Of a DNA stretch of 64,000 nt, positions 5,786 to 16,100 are shown one piece after another. Location: positions 1,116,001 through 1,180,000 of the forward strand of contig OX044356.1 in assembly GCA_943846715.1 (NCBI GenBank), written 5' to 3'. The notes under the pieces were generated by a model. It was not told where the DNA came from. It searched no databases and was given only the letters and a program-made list of their open reading frames with translations. The position numbers and the translations under genes are program-made. The stretch comes from TMED14 sp002378565 (GTDB lineage: Bacteria; Bacteroidota; Bacteroidia; Flavobacteriales; Schleiferiaceae). Within the stretch, counting starts at the first letter, position 1, and each line of letters starts with the position of its first letter.

Positions 5786-8014
5786 TTGGTCAACTAGGCT
5801 TCCGTTTTCATGCCAACTTGCCTGCAGCACCTTCCCTGCTTGATGCCCCTTTCGTGGCAAGCTGATCAGCTGTAAATTGTCTGATGCTTTAAGGCTTGCT
5901 GGGGTGATTGATGACCAATAGGGCTTGCCATTGACATCCATCCAAGCCAACCTCAGCTCTCCCCTGGCGGCCAATCTCCGATCAGCAATCACATGCACAT
6001 GGATGCTGTCATTGGCTAGGTTCAAGCTCACCACACATGGCTTGAACGCGTCCTTCACCATGTACTGAGCCAGTTTCCATGATCCATCGTGGTTGATTGT
6101 CGACCAACTCACCGTTGGCCAGACATCATTCAATTGCCAGTACAATGACCCCATGGTCTGTGGTTTGTTGCGCCTGTGAGACTCAATGGCCGTGGTCAAT
6201 GCCACGCCTTGAACAAGCTGGCTATGGCGGACCTCTTCTTGGAAATCTTTAGCATGCAATCCCATTTTCTGCTGGTAATGCTTCATCATTCCAAAGCCAT
6301 CCATGCCAGCAGCTAGCCACGGCATGAAGGATCGCTGTCGATGAGCCAGATCCATCGTTGATGAATTCCATTGCGTCACGGCAGGGTTCATGGCTTCAAT
6401 CAAAGGCATCGACGGCAAGGACTGCATGCCATATTCCGACACAAAACGGCCAGGCTTTTCCTTGTAGGAATCCAATGGCGCTTGGTTGAACCATACATCC
6501 CATGCATGTTGATCCCCGGATTCTGCATTGGCCAACCGGCCAGGAGATGCACTGGGAGAGGATGACCAATAACTCAGGTCACTCTGCGCAGCCACAGCAT
6601 CTGGCAGCAGGTGATGAAACACCTTGTCATACGCTTGCCACAAGGCCAATGAGTCAGCATCGTTGAGCTGATAGGCATCCTGCCAGCCCCATTTGAACCA
6701 GCCTGTCAATGACTCGTTGTTGCCGCAATACAAGACAACTGAGGGGTGCAAGGATGTGCGCTGAACCTGCTCAACAGCCTCCTTTAGAATGTTGTCATGC
6801 ATGGCTTGATTCGTTGGAACCATGGTGCAGGCAAACATGAAATCCTGCCAAATCATCAAACCCAAAGAATCACAAGTCTGGTAAAAAGCCTCATTTGGGT
6901 AGACTGCGCCACCCCATACCCTAAGCATGTTCATGTTCGCCTTTGCTGCATCGATAAGCAGGGCTTTTTGCTTAGCTCTGGCACGGGAAGCGAAGAAGTC
7001 TGCAGGAATGACATTGGCCCCCATGGCAAAAACGGGGATGTCATTGACCATAACATGCATGGCATGGCTGCTTTCAGATGGCAAATGCCATTGAATGGAT
7101 CTCAAGCCAACATGTCCACGGATGCGCTGCTTAGCCATATGAATCTCGTAGGGGTAACGATGGGCTTCCCCTAAATTGTTTGGCCACCAACGTTGGGGTG
7201 ACTGCCAGGTGACCAGGCGTTCATGGGGAATAGCTGTGGTGTGAACCTCTGCACCTGGCATACCCAGTGACCACGGTGGCAATGGCCCCTGACCTTCAGT
7301 AGACAGGGTCAATTTGTAGGCTGCAGAGTCTGCCGTTAGATGCAATTGGGTCCAACGGTGGCCGGTAACCCGACGCGTTGACCATGGGGTGACAACAATT
7401 TGTCGCCAGATACCTGAGGTTAGCAAGCGCGGAGACCAATCCCACCCATGGTGGTACTGTGCCTTGCGTAGGTAAGGGCTGATGCGGTCGTTTGGGTCGC
7501 CTGGCTCATTGGAACAGGGCACGGGCAATGCGTGGTCTGCCTTTGCTGCTAACCCTGACTTGATGGCTGAAGTGAAGTACACCGTCATCACATTGTCAGT
7601 TGCCTGAATCCAGGGGCGAACATCCACTTGCCAGGAGCGATGCATGTTGTCAGCCTCCAACAACGGATGACCATTCAATGTGACCGTTGCATAGGTGTCT
7701 AACCCCTTGAAATCAAACGTGACATGAGCATGGGACATCCAATCAGCTTGCGCATCAAAATGGGCCAAATAGACCCAGTCTTTGGTCTCCACCCACTGCA
7801 CATCATGTTCATGGGTTGACAGAAAAGGATCCGGGATCACCCCTTCACGCATCAAATCCAAATGCACTGACCCTGGAACCTTTGCAGGCAACCAGTGCAG
7901 GCTATCGCTCGAAGCGAAGGTCCATTGTGCAACAAGGGGAGATTGGGCATTCACATGCCATGATTGCATCAGCATCAGCCATGCAAGAAGGAAGCTAGTT
8001 GTTCCGTTTCTCAA
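5759..8014 (-). CDS. Glycoside hydrolase family 2 beta-mannosidase, secreted
   Basis: This 751-aa protein has a signal peptide ending near 'HVNAQ' (residue 24), a GH2 sugar-binding N-domain, an Ig-like middle and a TIM-barrel core. 'NMLRVWGGAVYPNEAFY' and 'LMIWQDFMFACTMVP' are characteristic of beta-mannosidases. The acid/base is Glu434 in 'CGNNES' and the nucleophile Glu527 in 'VSEYGMQS'; their 93-residue spacing equals that of Bacteroides beta-mannosidase. It would release mannose from the non-reducing ends of manno-oligosaccharides in the periplasm. It is about 100 residues shorter than typical members, lacking most of the C-terminal beta domains. No SusC/SusD or other glycosidase is nearby. 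Its start overlaps the 39-aa gene by 20 nt. Confidence 0.92.
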   Translation of the reverse strand: MRNGTTSFLLAWLMLMQSWHVNAQSPLVAQWTFASSDSLHWLPAKVPGSVHLDLMREGVIPDPFLSTHEHDVQWVETKDWVYLAHFDAQADWMSHAHVTFDFKGLDTYATVTLNGHPLLEADNMHRSWQVDVRPWIQATDNVMTVYFTSAIKSGLAAKADHALPVPCSNEPGDPNDRISPYLRKAQYHHGWDWSPRLLTSGIWRQIVVTPWSTRRVTGHRWTQLHLTADSAAYKLTLSTEGQGPLPPWSLGMPGAEVHTTAIPHERLVTWQSPQRWWPNNLGEAHRYPYEIHMAKQRIRGHVGLRSIQWHLPSESSHAMHVMVNDIPVFAMGANVIPADFFASRARAKQKALLIDAAKANMNMLRVWGGAVYPNEAFYQTCDSLGLMIWQDFMFACTMVPTNQAMHDNILKEAVEQVQRTSLHPSVVLYCGNNESLTGWFKWGWQDAYQLNDADSLALWQAYDKVFHHLLPDAVAAQSDLSYWSSSPSASPGRLANAESGDQHAWDVWFNQAPLDSYKEKPGRFVSEYGMQSLPSMPLIEAMNPAVTQWNSSTMDLAHRQRSFMPWLAAGMDGFGMMKHYQQKMGLHAKDFQEEVRHSQLVQGVALTTAIESHRRNKPQTMGSLYWQLNDVWPTVSWSTINHDGSWKLAQYMVKDAFKPCVVSLNLANDSIHVHVIADRRLAARGELRLAWMDVNGKPYWSSITPASLKASDNLQLISLPRKGHQAGKVLQASWHENGSLVDQSRLVIPIR

Positions 8015-8114
8015 AATTTTCAGACTGTGATCTGCGGTAGGCCCTCACAGCAAGGACCCCAATGGCAAAAGCGATGGCACCATAAAATCCAATGATGAAT
8101 ATTGCACTGAACAT
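7995..8114 (-). CDS. Small membrane protein (39 aa), coupled to YbjQ and mannosidase genes
   Basis: A short gene starting MFSAIFIIGFYGAIAF and ending SQSENFEKRNN. It has one strong transmembrane helix (about residues 3-23) followed by a positively charged tail (RAYRRSQ), suggesting a cytoplasmic C-terminus. Its ATG shares one base with the TGA of the upstream YbjQ gene (TGATG), the classic coupled arrangement, and its 3' end overlaps the mannosidase start by 20 nt. I recognise no family. Support comes from position and from a good membrane-helix pattern; it could still be chance. Confidence 0.55.
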   Translation of the reverse strand: MFSAIFIIGFYGAIAFAIGVLAVRAYRRSQSENFEKRNN

Positions 8115-8434
8115 CAGTCCTGACGCATTTTTACAGCCGTGCCATAGGCAAGGATTTCTGAGGCGCCTTGCACGATCACAGAGGAGGTAAACCGGACAGA
8201 CACCACAGCATCTGCACCCATGCTTCTCGCATCATCTATCATGCGTTGGTAGGCCTGCTCTCTGGCGTCTGCCTGTAGTTGGGTGTATTCTGAAATTTCA
8301 CCACCCACAATAGTTTTCAGAAAAGCAAATATGTCACGGCCAAAGTTTCTGGCGCGCACGGTGCTTCCACGAGTCATCCCTAGGGTCTCTGTGATGGTTT
8401 GTCCTTGAATTTGGTCGGTGCTAACTGCTTTCAT
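8114..8434 (-). CDS. YbjQ/UPF0145 family protein
   Basis: This 106-aa protein matches the YbjQ (UPF0145, 'heavy-metal-binding domain') family over its whole length, with 'ITETLGMTRGSTVRARN', 'GGEISEYTQLQADARE' and 'GADAVVSVRF' as landmarks. Members form pentamers; the metal-binding name is historical and no clear metal ligands are visible here. It is likely cytosolic. It lies 27 nt downstream of the PPIase gene and shares one base with the next small gene, so it belongs to the same minus-strand transcript. Confidence 0.88.
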   Translation of the reverse strand: MKAVSTDQIQGQTITETLGMTRGSTVRARNFGRDIFAFLKTIVGGEISEYTQLQADAREQAYQRMIDDARSMGADAVVSVRFTSSVIVQGASEILAYGTAVKMRQD

Positions 8435-8461
8435 TTTTTTGTCAATTTACGCAACTGTAGT

Positions 8462-10417
8462 TCAATCCAAGCCGCCAGATGCCAACAACTTTTGCCATGT
8501 CGACTCGTTAACTGACACAGGAAAGTCTTGACCTAAACTGTTGAGCCAATCAATTTCTCGTGAGGCTTGCAAATCAGAAATAACCTTGCCCTTGCATTCA
8601 TCCAAGGCCTTAGGTCCTGCTGGCTGACTGGTGACCGTGGCAGCAACAACCCAGCCTTTGCCATGTTGGGCAGGTCCCGTGACGGAATCTCCCAAAGCTG
8701 CATAAGACAAGAAAATAGCTGCCTTTTGAGATGGCGTGGATTGCCCCACTTCCAAATTTTCGTAATCATCACTGACCACCGCAAGGGCATCCTTTGCCTG
8801 CAAGACCCGCATCACTTTTTCTGTGGGCGTGCCCTGCTTGAGCATTTTGACAGCCTGCTTTGCCATCCCTTCTTTGTCCAAGGTGAACAAGGTACCACTG
8901 TAGCGATCTGCCCACTGATAATTGGCTTGATTCTCATTGAAAAAGGCCTGCAAGCGGCTGCTATCCATGGCATAATCCCACACTTCCTCCCGCATGAGGT
9001 CAAAGACCAAGATTCCTTCGCGGTACTCTTGTGCCAAGTAGCGAAAGGCGTCATTTTCTATGGGCAAACGCTTTTCAGCTTCTTTGATCATCAAGCCCTC
9101 AATGAGGCGATCCAGCTGGCCATAGACCAGCTCCTTGGTAAAGCCCTCTGGCAAACCTTGTCCTGCCATGGCCGCGAACTCCGCTTGAGACAGCGTCACC
9201 TTGCCCTTCACCCCATCAAAGCTCAAGGCCGCCTTGCGCATATTGGTTGTTGATTTTTCTTGTTCCATTGCATTCATCACTGCATCGAGAGATCGACCGT
9301 GAACCTTCAAACCGTAATCTTTCCTCAATCGAGCGATATAAGCCTTCTGGCTTGACCTTGAACGGTCATCACGGCGAATTTTTGTCTTGAGATTACCTTG
9401 AACACGCTCTAGATCCGGTAATTCTGTCAGAGCCAAGCGTTGAATGATATGCCAACCCATGCTTGAACGAATCGGCGCGGTGAAATCGCCATCATTTTCA
9501 ATACCAAATGCAGCATCCTCAAACGCAGGTAACATCTCGTTGAGGCCAAATGGCTTCAACGTTCCTCCCTTGGATGTCGAGGTGATGTCCTTGGAATATT
9601 TGCGTGCCATGTATCCAAAATGCTCACCATCTAGCAGTTTCTGATGCACCTCTTGCATGGTAGGTAGTGCCTCGGCCGCAGATTCCTCATCCTTTGCTGG
9701 CATGAAAATGTGCGCGACTTCAACCTGGTATCTCGCTGGTCGTCTACCAGTCACCTTGATCAAATGGTAACCAAACTGGCTACGGATAGGACCTACAATC
9801 TCACCCTGGTTGGCCTGGTAGCAGGCTGACTCAAAGTCATAGACCATGGCAAAAACATTGAACCACCCCAGATCGCCACCTCGGGAAGCACTGTAACTGT
9901 CTGAAGACACATGCTTTGCAAGCACCTCAAATGGCTCACCGCGGGTGATGCGTTTTTTGATGACCATCAATTGCTTGTAAATCCTTGCGGTATCTGCCGG
10001 TAAAGCATTTTCAGGTAAATCGAACATGATGTGCGATGCCCTGACGTCAGTCTGCATGCGTGCATAGGTCTCTTGCAGCAGCTTTTCATCGCTTTTGCGG
10101 TCACTCATGTATGGCTTGAGTAATTCACGATAATAGCCATTGTACTCCCGAAGAAACTGTGCAAGGGTATCCTTTCCTGCCGATTCAGCCAATGCCACCT
10201 TTTGCTTGAATTGGCTGTAAAGCTGGAGGTATTCCCTGGGGGACTTAGGGTCAATGCCGTGGCCGACATCTTTGTTTTTATTGAAAACATACATGAACTC
10301 ACCCACGGTAACCGCCTGGTCAGCCACTGTGAACAGGGTGGTATTGTGGTTCAAGCTTTGAGCCTGAACAAGGCTGGCAAAGGCAAAAAGGAGTATGAAA
10401 AGGGTCTTGCGCATCAT
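8462..10417 (-). CDS. Periplasmic peptidyl-prolyl isomerase with two parvulin domains
   Basis: This 651-aa protein has a signal peptide (MMRKTLFILLFAFASLVQAQ) and two consecutive parvulin (PpiC) domains at about residues 127-228 and 234-336. Each shows the 'ASHI/AHIF ... GGDLGWF or GGTLKPFG ... GPIRS.FGYHLI' pattern. A long helical C-terminal region of unknown fold follows. Like SurA it probably helps outer-membrane proteins fold. The upstream gene encodes an outer-membrane barrel (DUF5686), and the gap to it is only 40 nt, consistent with co-transcription. Double-parvulin proteins of this length are usual in Bacteroidota. Confidence 0.92.
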   Translation of the reverse strand: MMRKTLFILLFAFASLVQAQSLNHNTTLFTVADQAVTVGEFMYVFNKNKDVGHGIDPKSPREYLQLYSQFKQKVALAESAGKDTLAQFLREYNGYYRELLKPYMSDRKSDEKLLQETYARMQTDVRASHIMFDLPENALPADTARIYKQLMVIKKRITRGEPFEVLAKHVSSDSYSASRGGDLGWFNVFAMVYDFESACYQANQGEIVGPIRSQFGYHLIKVTGRRPARYQVEVAHIFMPAKDEESAAEALPTMQEVHQKLLDGEHFGYMARKYSKDITSTSKGGTLKPFGLNEMLPAFEDAAFGIENDGDFTAPIRSSMGWHIIQRLALTELPDLERVQGNLKTKIRRDDRSRSSQKAYIARLRKDYGLKVHGRSLDAVMNAMEQEKSTTNMRKAALSFDGVKGKVTLSQAEFAAMAGQGLPEGFTKELVYGQLDRLIEGLMIKEAEKRLPIENDAFRYLAQEYREGILVFDLMREEVWDYAMDSSRLQAFFNENQANYQWADRYSGTLFTLDKEGMAKQAVKMLKQGTPTEKVMRVLQAKDALAVVSDDYENLEVGQSTPSQKAAIFLSYAALGDSVTGPAQHGKGWVVAATVTSQPAGPKALDECKGKVISDLQASREIDWLNSLGQDFPVSVNESTWQKLLASGGLD

Positions 10418-10457
10418 GAGGTAGAAGTTTGAGGGGCGAATTTAAGTCCTGAACGGC

Positions 10458-12695
10458 TTAATACATCCACTTCCCTTGGTAAGGATCGTAGGTATTGATG
10501 CCAAATTTGAATTTGAAGCCTTGAGGCACGATGGTGCCTGGCCTTGATACGTAATACATGCCCCATCGCATGGTCTGATCATAGAGCTTGAATTTTCGCT
10601 CTAACCCCACATAAGTTTCAACCTGCAATAGGCCAAATTCTTCTGTCCAAACGGCACCATTACCTACAGCCAACTCAAGGTTCATGCGATTGATCAAGGG
10701 AACCCATTTGAGCAAAGCCCCTTCAAAGTGATGGATTGCATAGAGTTCCATGTAAGACTTTGGGGTGTGGTAAGAACCCTGCAAGGTTTGCAGTGAAGTC
10801 AACGGGTCAGAAAACAACCCCTTGTCTGACCCACGGAAATAGCGGTGCTCAATCAATTTAACCTTGCTGTAATCGTCCGTGAAGAATGATCCACCTCCAG
10901 CTCGCCAATAAGTGTATCCCATGCGAGGCCAATTCACATCCTGCATCATGGACAGCTCCAGGTGGCTGTAATCCACGTCAGATCCCATGAAATCAGGAAT
11001 ACCCCTAGACAGTTTCAAGCGCACATCGGGGTACTCGCTTCCAAGGATCAACTTTCGGTTGCCTTTGAGAATGTAGCGCTGCTTATGTCGGTACAGCAAG
11101 TCTACAGCTACCAAAGCCACCGTGTACTCCTCAAAATCAGTGGGTAGGTTCAAATCCCCAAACAACTCATTGGACCAATCAGCAAATGTCATGTTCTCAA
11201 TGGGCAGTCTGTCTGAAAAATCAAAGCTGAACTTTGCATACAAACCATTGACAAGTTCCGACCGATGGCTACCACTGAAGAATACCCTTCTAGCAAAGTT
11301 ACCTCTAGAAAATGTTGCCAACAGGGATTCATAGCTGTTGAGCATCATGAAGTCATCCCCCATGGACAAGTTCACTTCTGCAAAACGCTTGGGGTCATAC
11401 ATGAAGCTTCCTTCAACCTTGCCCTTGATGTCCTGGTTCTCGAAACCATAGTTAAGATTGGCAGCAAGGGTGAATTGCTGGTCATTGTTAAATTTCCTCT
11501 GGAAACCAAATGCTGGATTCCACCGCATGCCACCAATGCCCATCGGTCTAAACTGAGAAATTAATGGCGCATAATAATATCTGTAACCCTTGCGATGGTT
11601 GCGGTAGCCCCAGCCTGTAAGCAGGGGCTTGTACCATTTGAAGCTGTTGAACACGGCCTCCACAGAATCCTTGAACCCATCGCTGTCATGGTACAAGCTT
11701 AAGCTGTCCTGGTAGCTGATATGCCGATTTTGTTCCTGGGTCAAGGGGAGGCGTCGAATGCGCTCCCATGCTTGTGCATCCTGTGTGAAGGCATCCGCTG
11801 CATAGGACCTCACTGCCAGTTCAGGCGCCTCCCATGCGGGGTTTACTTCATGGCTTTCAAGCAACATTTCAACCCTTGCCTGCATGACCCCAGGACCGCT
11901 ATAGGTCCAGGAGCTTGTGGTTGGCATGTTAATATTTGGGTCCAGGTTCTCATAGGATTGGCTGACATGCACTGAGTCTAGCCCCACCAACACGTGAGCA
12001 GGCAACAGGATGTCCGATTGCTTCAATTGACCCGTTTCAACCACCAACACCAGGGTCCCAGACAAGCCCTTACCACTCACCTTAGGCTGAAAATGGACGC
12101 TCACCAAACCCTCTTCCTGCAAGGAGTCATTCGCAATCCAAAAGCGGTAATGCCATGAAGCATCAACAGCCAGTGGGCTGACAATAGGCTGACTCATAAA
12201 ACGGCTCAAATGTATGCTCTGCTGCCAGAGGTTTAAGTCTGCATCGCCGAGCCCTTGAATCCAATGATCTGAAGAGCGTCTGCTAGATTGACTTGTTGGA
12301 ACAATGTCATCACGGGAGCTGCCAAATTCTGAAATTATTGACACCTCCATTGTATTACCAAAGTCAGGCGAATCGCCTGCCTGGTGTTCATTGATAGCCA
12401 GGATGACATCCCTGTGGGTCAGTGGGTAGCGAACCCATGAGTCAGCCACGAATTCCAGGAGGTGATCCTGACCCATTGACACAAAGCTGCTTTTCACATG
12501 GGTCGTGCACCGAAGACGTTTGATTGCACCGCGTTGTGCTTGCGCACGCAAACGGGCTCGAGACATGATTTCCTTGACCCATGCATCTGGATCCGCAGAC
12601 AACTGCACTGTTTGCAACTGAATGGGGTCCGTATTTTGTGCTTGTAGACTGAGCGTGAAAACAAGCAACACAATGGGGAAAAGGGGTCTCAACAT
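10458..12695 (-). CDS. DUF5686-family outer-membrane protein
   Basis: This 745-aa protein has a signal peptide (cleavage near LSLQAQ), an N-terminal helix 'DPDAWVKEIMSRAR' typical of the family, and a long C-terminal half of alternating beta strands rich in aromatic residues. These include 'VFFSGSHRSELVNGLY' and 'GSEYPDVRLKLSRG', the barrel signature of DUF5686. It lacks the carboxypeptidase-regulatory-like domain that precedes DUF5686 in many relatives. The function is unknown; it is predicted to lie in the outer membrane. It is first in the minus-strand operon, with an exact TAnnTTTG element 16 nt before the start. Confidence 0.85.
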   Translation of the reverse strand: MLRPLFPIVLLVFTLSLQAQNTDPIQLQTVQLSADPDAWVKEIMSRARLRAQAQRGAIKRLRCTTHVKSSFVSMGQDHLLEFVADSWVRYPLTHRDVILAINEHQAGDSPDFGNTMEVSIISEFGSSRDDIVPTSQSSRRSSDHWIQGLGDADLNLWQQSIHLSRFMSQPIVSPLAVDASWHYRFWIANDSLQEEGLVSVHFQPKVSGKGLSGTLVLVVETGQLKQSDILLPAHVLVGLDSVHVSQSYENLDPNINMPTTSSWTYSGPGVMQARVEMLLESHEVNPAWEAPELAVRSYAADAFTQDAQAWERIRRLPLTQEQNRHISYQDSLSLYHDSDGFKDSVEAVFNSFKWYKPLLTGWGYRNHRKGYRYYYAPLISQFRPMGIGGMRWNPAFGFQRKFNNDQQFTLAANLNYGFENQDIKGKVEGSFMYDPKRFAEVNLSMGDDFMMLNSYESLLATFSRGNFARRVFFSGSHRSELVNGLYAKFSFDFSDRLPIENMTFADWSNELFGDLNLPTDFEEYTVALVAVDLLYRHKQRYILKGNRKLILGSEYPDVRLKLSRGIPDFMGSDVDYSHLELSMMQDVNWPRMGYTYWRAGGGSFFTDDYSKVKLIEHRYFRGSDKGLFSDPLTSLQTLQGSYHTPKSYMELYAIHHFEGALLKWVPLINRMNLELAVGNGAVWTEEFGLLQVETYVGLERKFKLYDQTMRWGMYYVSRPGTIVPQGFKFKFGINTYDPYQGKWMY

Positions 12696-12711
12696 GCTGG
12701 AATGGTTGGCA

Positions 12712-12719
12712 CAAACATA
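12712..12719 (-). promoter_or_regulatory. -7 element for the DUF5686 operon
   Basis: TATGTTTG on the minus strand is an exact TAnnTTTG match, 16 nt upstream of the start at 12695. A TTG at 12751-12753 is too far away to be its -33 element. Confidence 0.5.
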
Positions 12720-12745
12720 CTAAGATTTCATGCTACCTTGTTTGC

Positions 12746-13069
12746 ATGAACAAAGGGGTGATTTTGTTGCTATCCGCATGGATATGTACGGCCTGTAGCG
12801 AGCGTGACAATGCATGCCTCAATGACCGTTTACCTGACTTCAAAGCATGGTGTTGTCCCAATGGTTCAACGGTAAGCACGTACCACTTCCAAGGTGACCT
12901 GGTGCAGGTTTACCAACCTGGATCCTGTGGTGCAGACTTTCCTTCTTATGTCCTTGGTTCAGCTTGTGACACGCTGGGTTTCCTTGGTGGAATTGCTGGA
13001 TTTACTGACATTCAAGGGGTGAATTTTCCCAACAATGCCACCTTCGAAAAAGTCATCTGGAGCAATTAG
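12746..13069 (+). CDS. DUF6970-like small lipoprotein
   Basis: This 107-aa protein begins with a lipoprotein signal ending in ICTAC and continues with a Cys-rich domain: 'ACLNDRLPDFK', 'YHFQGDLVQVYQPGSCGAD', 'CDTLGFLGGIAGFTDIQG', ending 'VIW'. This order of motifs (FQG, PGSCGAD, LGGI.G) fits the DUF6970 family of Bacteroidota, whose function is unknown. The cysteines probably form disulfides in the periplasm. It is divergent from the DUF5686 gene (50 nt between starts) and 32 nt upstream of the dehydrogenase-peptidase fusion. Confidence 0.7.
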   Translation: MNKGVILLLSAWICTACSERDNACLNDRLPDFKAWCCPNGSTVSTYHFQGDLVQVYQPGSCGADFPSYVLGSACDTLGFLGGIAGFTDIQGVNFPNNATFEKVIWSN

Positions 13070-13101
13070 GAGAATGGCTGACAAAGCCGGACTTTTGCGG
13101 G

Positions 13102-16100
13102 ATGCAAATGACCCTTGGATTGATTCGTGAACGCAAGAACCCGCCTGACCAGCGCGCAGTCCTCAGCCCCAGTCAATGCACTGACCTATTGCATCACTAC
13201 CCTAGCCTACGCATCCTGGTCGAACCCAGTGAAATAAGGGCATTTGCCAACCAAGATTATGTGGATGCCGGCTGCCAGTTGACTGACCAATTGAGCGATG
13301 CTGATTGGCTGCTTGGCGTCAAAGAGGTCCCTTTAGACCACTTGCACCCTGGCAAAACACACTTTTTCTTCTCGCACACCTACAAGCGACAACCCAGCAA
13401 CCGTGACCTATTGAAGGCTTGCGTTGACAAAGGGGTTCGCTTGATCGACTGGGAGCTGCTCAAGCACAACCATGATCGGGTGATTGGCTTTGGCGTCTAC
13501 GCAGGACTTGTTGGCGCCTATGAAGCCTTGCGTGGCTATGGCATGAAGCGCAAGGAATTTGACTTATCACCTGCTTTGAAATTAGGCACCGTGTCTGAAC
13601 TCAAACGCAGTTTGCAAGCGGTCAACACTTCACTGAGGGCTGCTATCACAGGCTCTGGCCGCGTAGCCTCCGGCGCAAGAGACATGCTATTGGCAGCGGG
13701 CCTCAAGGAGGTCAGTCCTGAGGCGTACCTGAGCAATGAACACGCAGCCTGCTTCACCGTGCTTCCCGCATCAGCCTACGTTCAAAGAAGTTCAGATGGC
13801 GGCTTTGACAAGGGCGAATTCTACCAGAACCCAGACCTTTACCGCAACAATTTTTTGCAGTTTGCAAGTTGCACAGACCTGTACCTCGCTTGCCATTACT
13901 GGAAAGATGGCAGCCCGCCATTTTTCACTGCTGAAGACGCCTGTCATCCTGACTTCAAAATCCAATTTGTGGGTGACATCAGCTGCGACATTGATGGACC
14001 TGTGGCTTGCACGTTGAGACCTAGCACTGCCGATTCACCCTTCTATGGTTGGAATCCACAAAAGCATCAGGAAACTGACCTGCTTGCAAAAGGAAGCATT
14101 GGCGTTTTAGCCGTGGACAACTTGCCCTCCCAAGTGCCAATGGATGCCACAGAGGGATTTGGCAAGGCCTTCATTGAGCAGGTACTCAAGCCCCATCTCA
14201 GGGGTGAAGGAGAGGACATGCTCTGGCAGGCCAGCGAATGCGCCAATGGGTCACTGACAAGCCAGTTCAAGCATTTGGCCGGCTACATGCAGGCCATGGA
14301 TCTGCAGGATCACCCTGTGAGTCAATGGGAAAGCCTCATTTTGCAATCCATCCAAGAGGTAAAGAATACCTTGGAAACCCTTGCCAACCAAGGCGATGAA
14401 CCAACCTTTCGCAACACGGTGCTGGCCATGGAGCAGATGGGGCATGTGCTGGACCAGCATACCTCTGTCATTTTCAATGCCAACTCAGCCTGCACAACAC
14501 CTGAAATTCAACGCATCACTCAGGCCGTCTCTGCCCCCTTAAGCGAATTAGGCAATGACATCATGTCCCACCCTAAGCTCTTTCATCGGATGGATGCCGT
14601 CATGCAGTCCGAGCATGGGCTTGATGGCGAAGATTTGATGCTTTTGAAGCGAAGCCACAGCAGCTTTGTTCGCAATGGTGCCCTGCTTCCAAAAGAGAAG
14701 CAAGCACAATTGAAGACCTTGAGCGCCGCATTGGCAAAGGCGACATTGACTTATTCAGAACAGGTATTGGCCGACAGTGAATCCTGGTTCATGGCTGTGA
14801 CTGAAGCTGAGCTTGAGGGCTTGCCGGAAAGTGCAAAGACCACTGCTGCTCAGGCTGCCCTTGATCGAAACCTGGATGCAAGCCATGCCATCACCCTCGA
14901 TGCACCCACCTATGTGGCCGTCATGACCTACGCAAAGGATGGCAACCTGAGAGAGCAGCTCTACCGGGCATTTGCGATGCGATGCAACCGTGGCGATGGC
15001 AATGACAACAATGCACTGATGGCAGAGATAGCCAACCTTCGCATGCAGCGAGCACAATTGCTTGGCTACAATTCCCATGCAGATTACGTGTTGGAGGATC
15101 GCATGGCGAAAAACCCTGCAACAGTAAACGGGTTCCTTGGGAATTTGCTCGACGTAGCCATGCCCGAAGCACAAAAGGAATGGTCTGATCTTCAAACCTT
15201 TGCTGCACGGTCATTGGAATTACCTGAAATGCAACGATGGGACCTTGCCTTTGTTTCGGAGCAATACAAGCAAGATCAACTTGAGCTTGACAGCGAGGCA
15301 CTGAAGGTTTACTTCCCTTTGAACCAAGTCCTTGAAGGGGCCTTTAAGGTGGCCAATCAATTGCATGGATTGACCTTTGTGCATGAAGCTGACAACCCCA
15401 GCTACCATGAAGACGTTGACTGCTATGAAGTGTGGAATGCACAAGGTGACTTTGTGGCCCACCTGATGGCAGACTGGCACCCCCGAAAAGGCAAGCGCAA
15501 TGGCGCATGGATGACCAGCTACCGAACGGCCTATCGGGAAAATAATCAAGAACACAAGCCTGTGATTTCTATGGTATGCAATTTCAGCAAAAGCCATGGT
15601 GACGAACCTGCCTTGCTCACATTCCGTGAGGTAACCACCCTGTTTCATGAATTTGGCCACGCCTTACACGGCTTGATGGGGGAAGGATCACATGCCTCCT
15701 TGACCGGCACCCATGTCCTGTGGGACTTTGTGGAGCTGCCCTCACAAATCATGGAAAACTGGTGCTACCAGCCAGAGGCATTGGTGCTGTTTGCTAAGCA
15801 CTACCTGACTGGAGAGCCCTTGCCTGACAGCGAAGTGAAGAAAATTGTCAAAGCTGCCACCTTTTTGGAAGGCATGGCCACCGTGCGTCAGTTAAGCTTG
15901 GGGTTCTTGGACCTAGCATGGCATCATCGCAGTCAACCTGTCACTGACGGCAAGGCCCTAGAAGCGGAAAGCATGGAGACCTTCAACCTCTGGAACAGTC
16001 CAGCCATTGGCATGACATCAACTGCCTTTTCCCATATTTTTGCCGGCGGTTATTCTTCTGGTTATTACGCTTACAAATGGGCAGAGGTACTGGATGCCGA

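Noticed and set aside
8567..9253. Long plus-strand open frame opposite the PPIase gene
   Set aside because: A shadow of the coding strand: composition is not protein-like and it lies wholly within a recognised gene.
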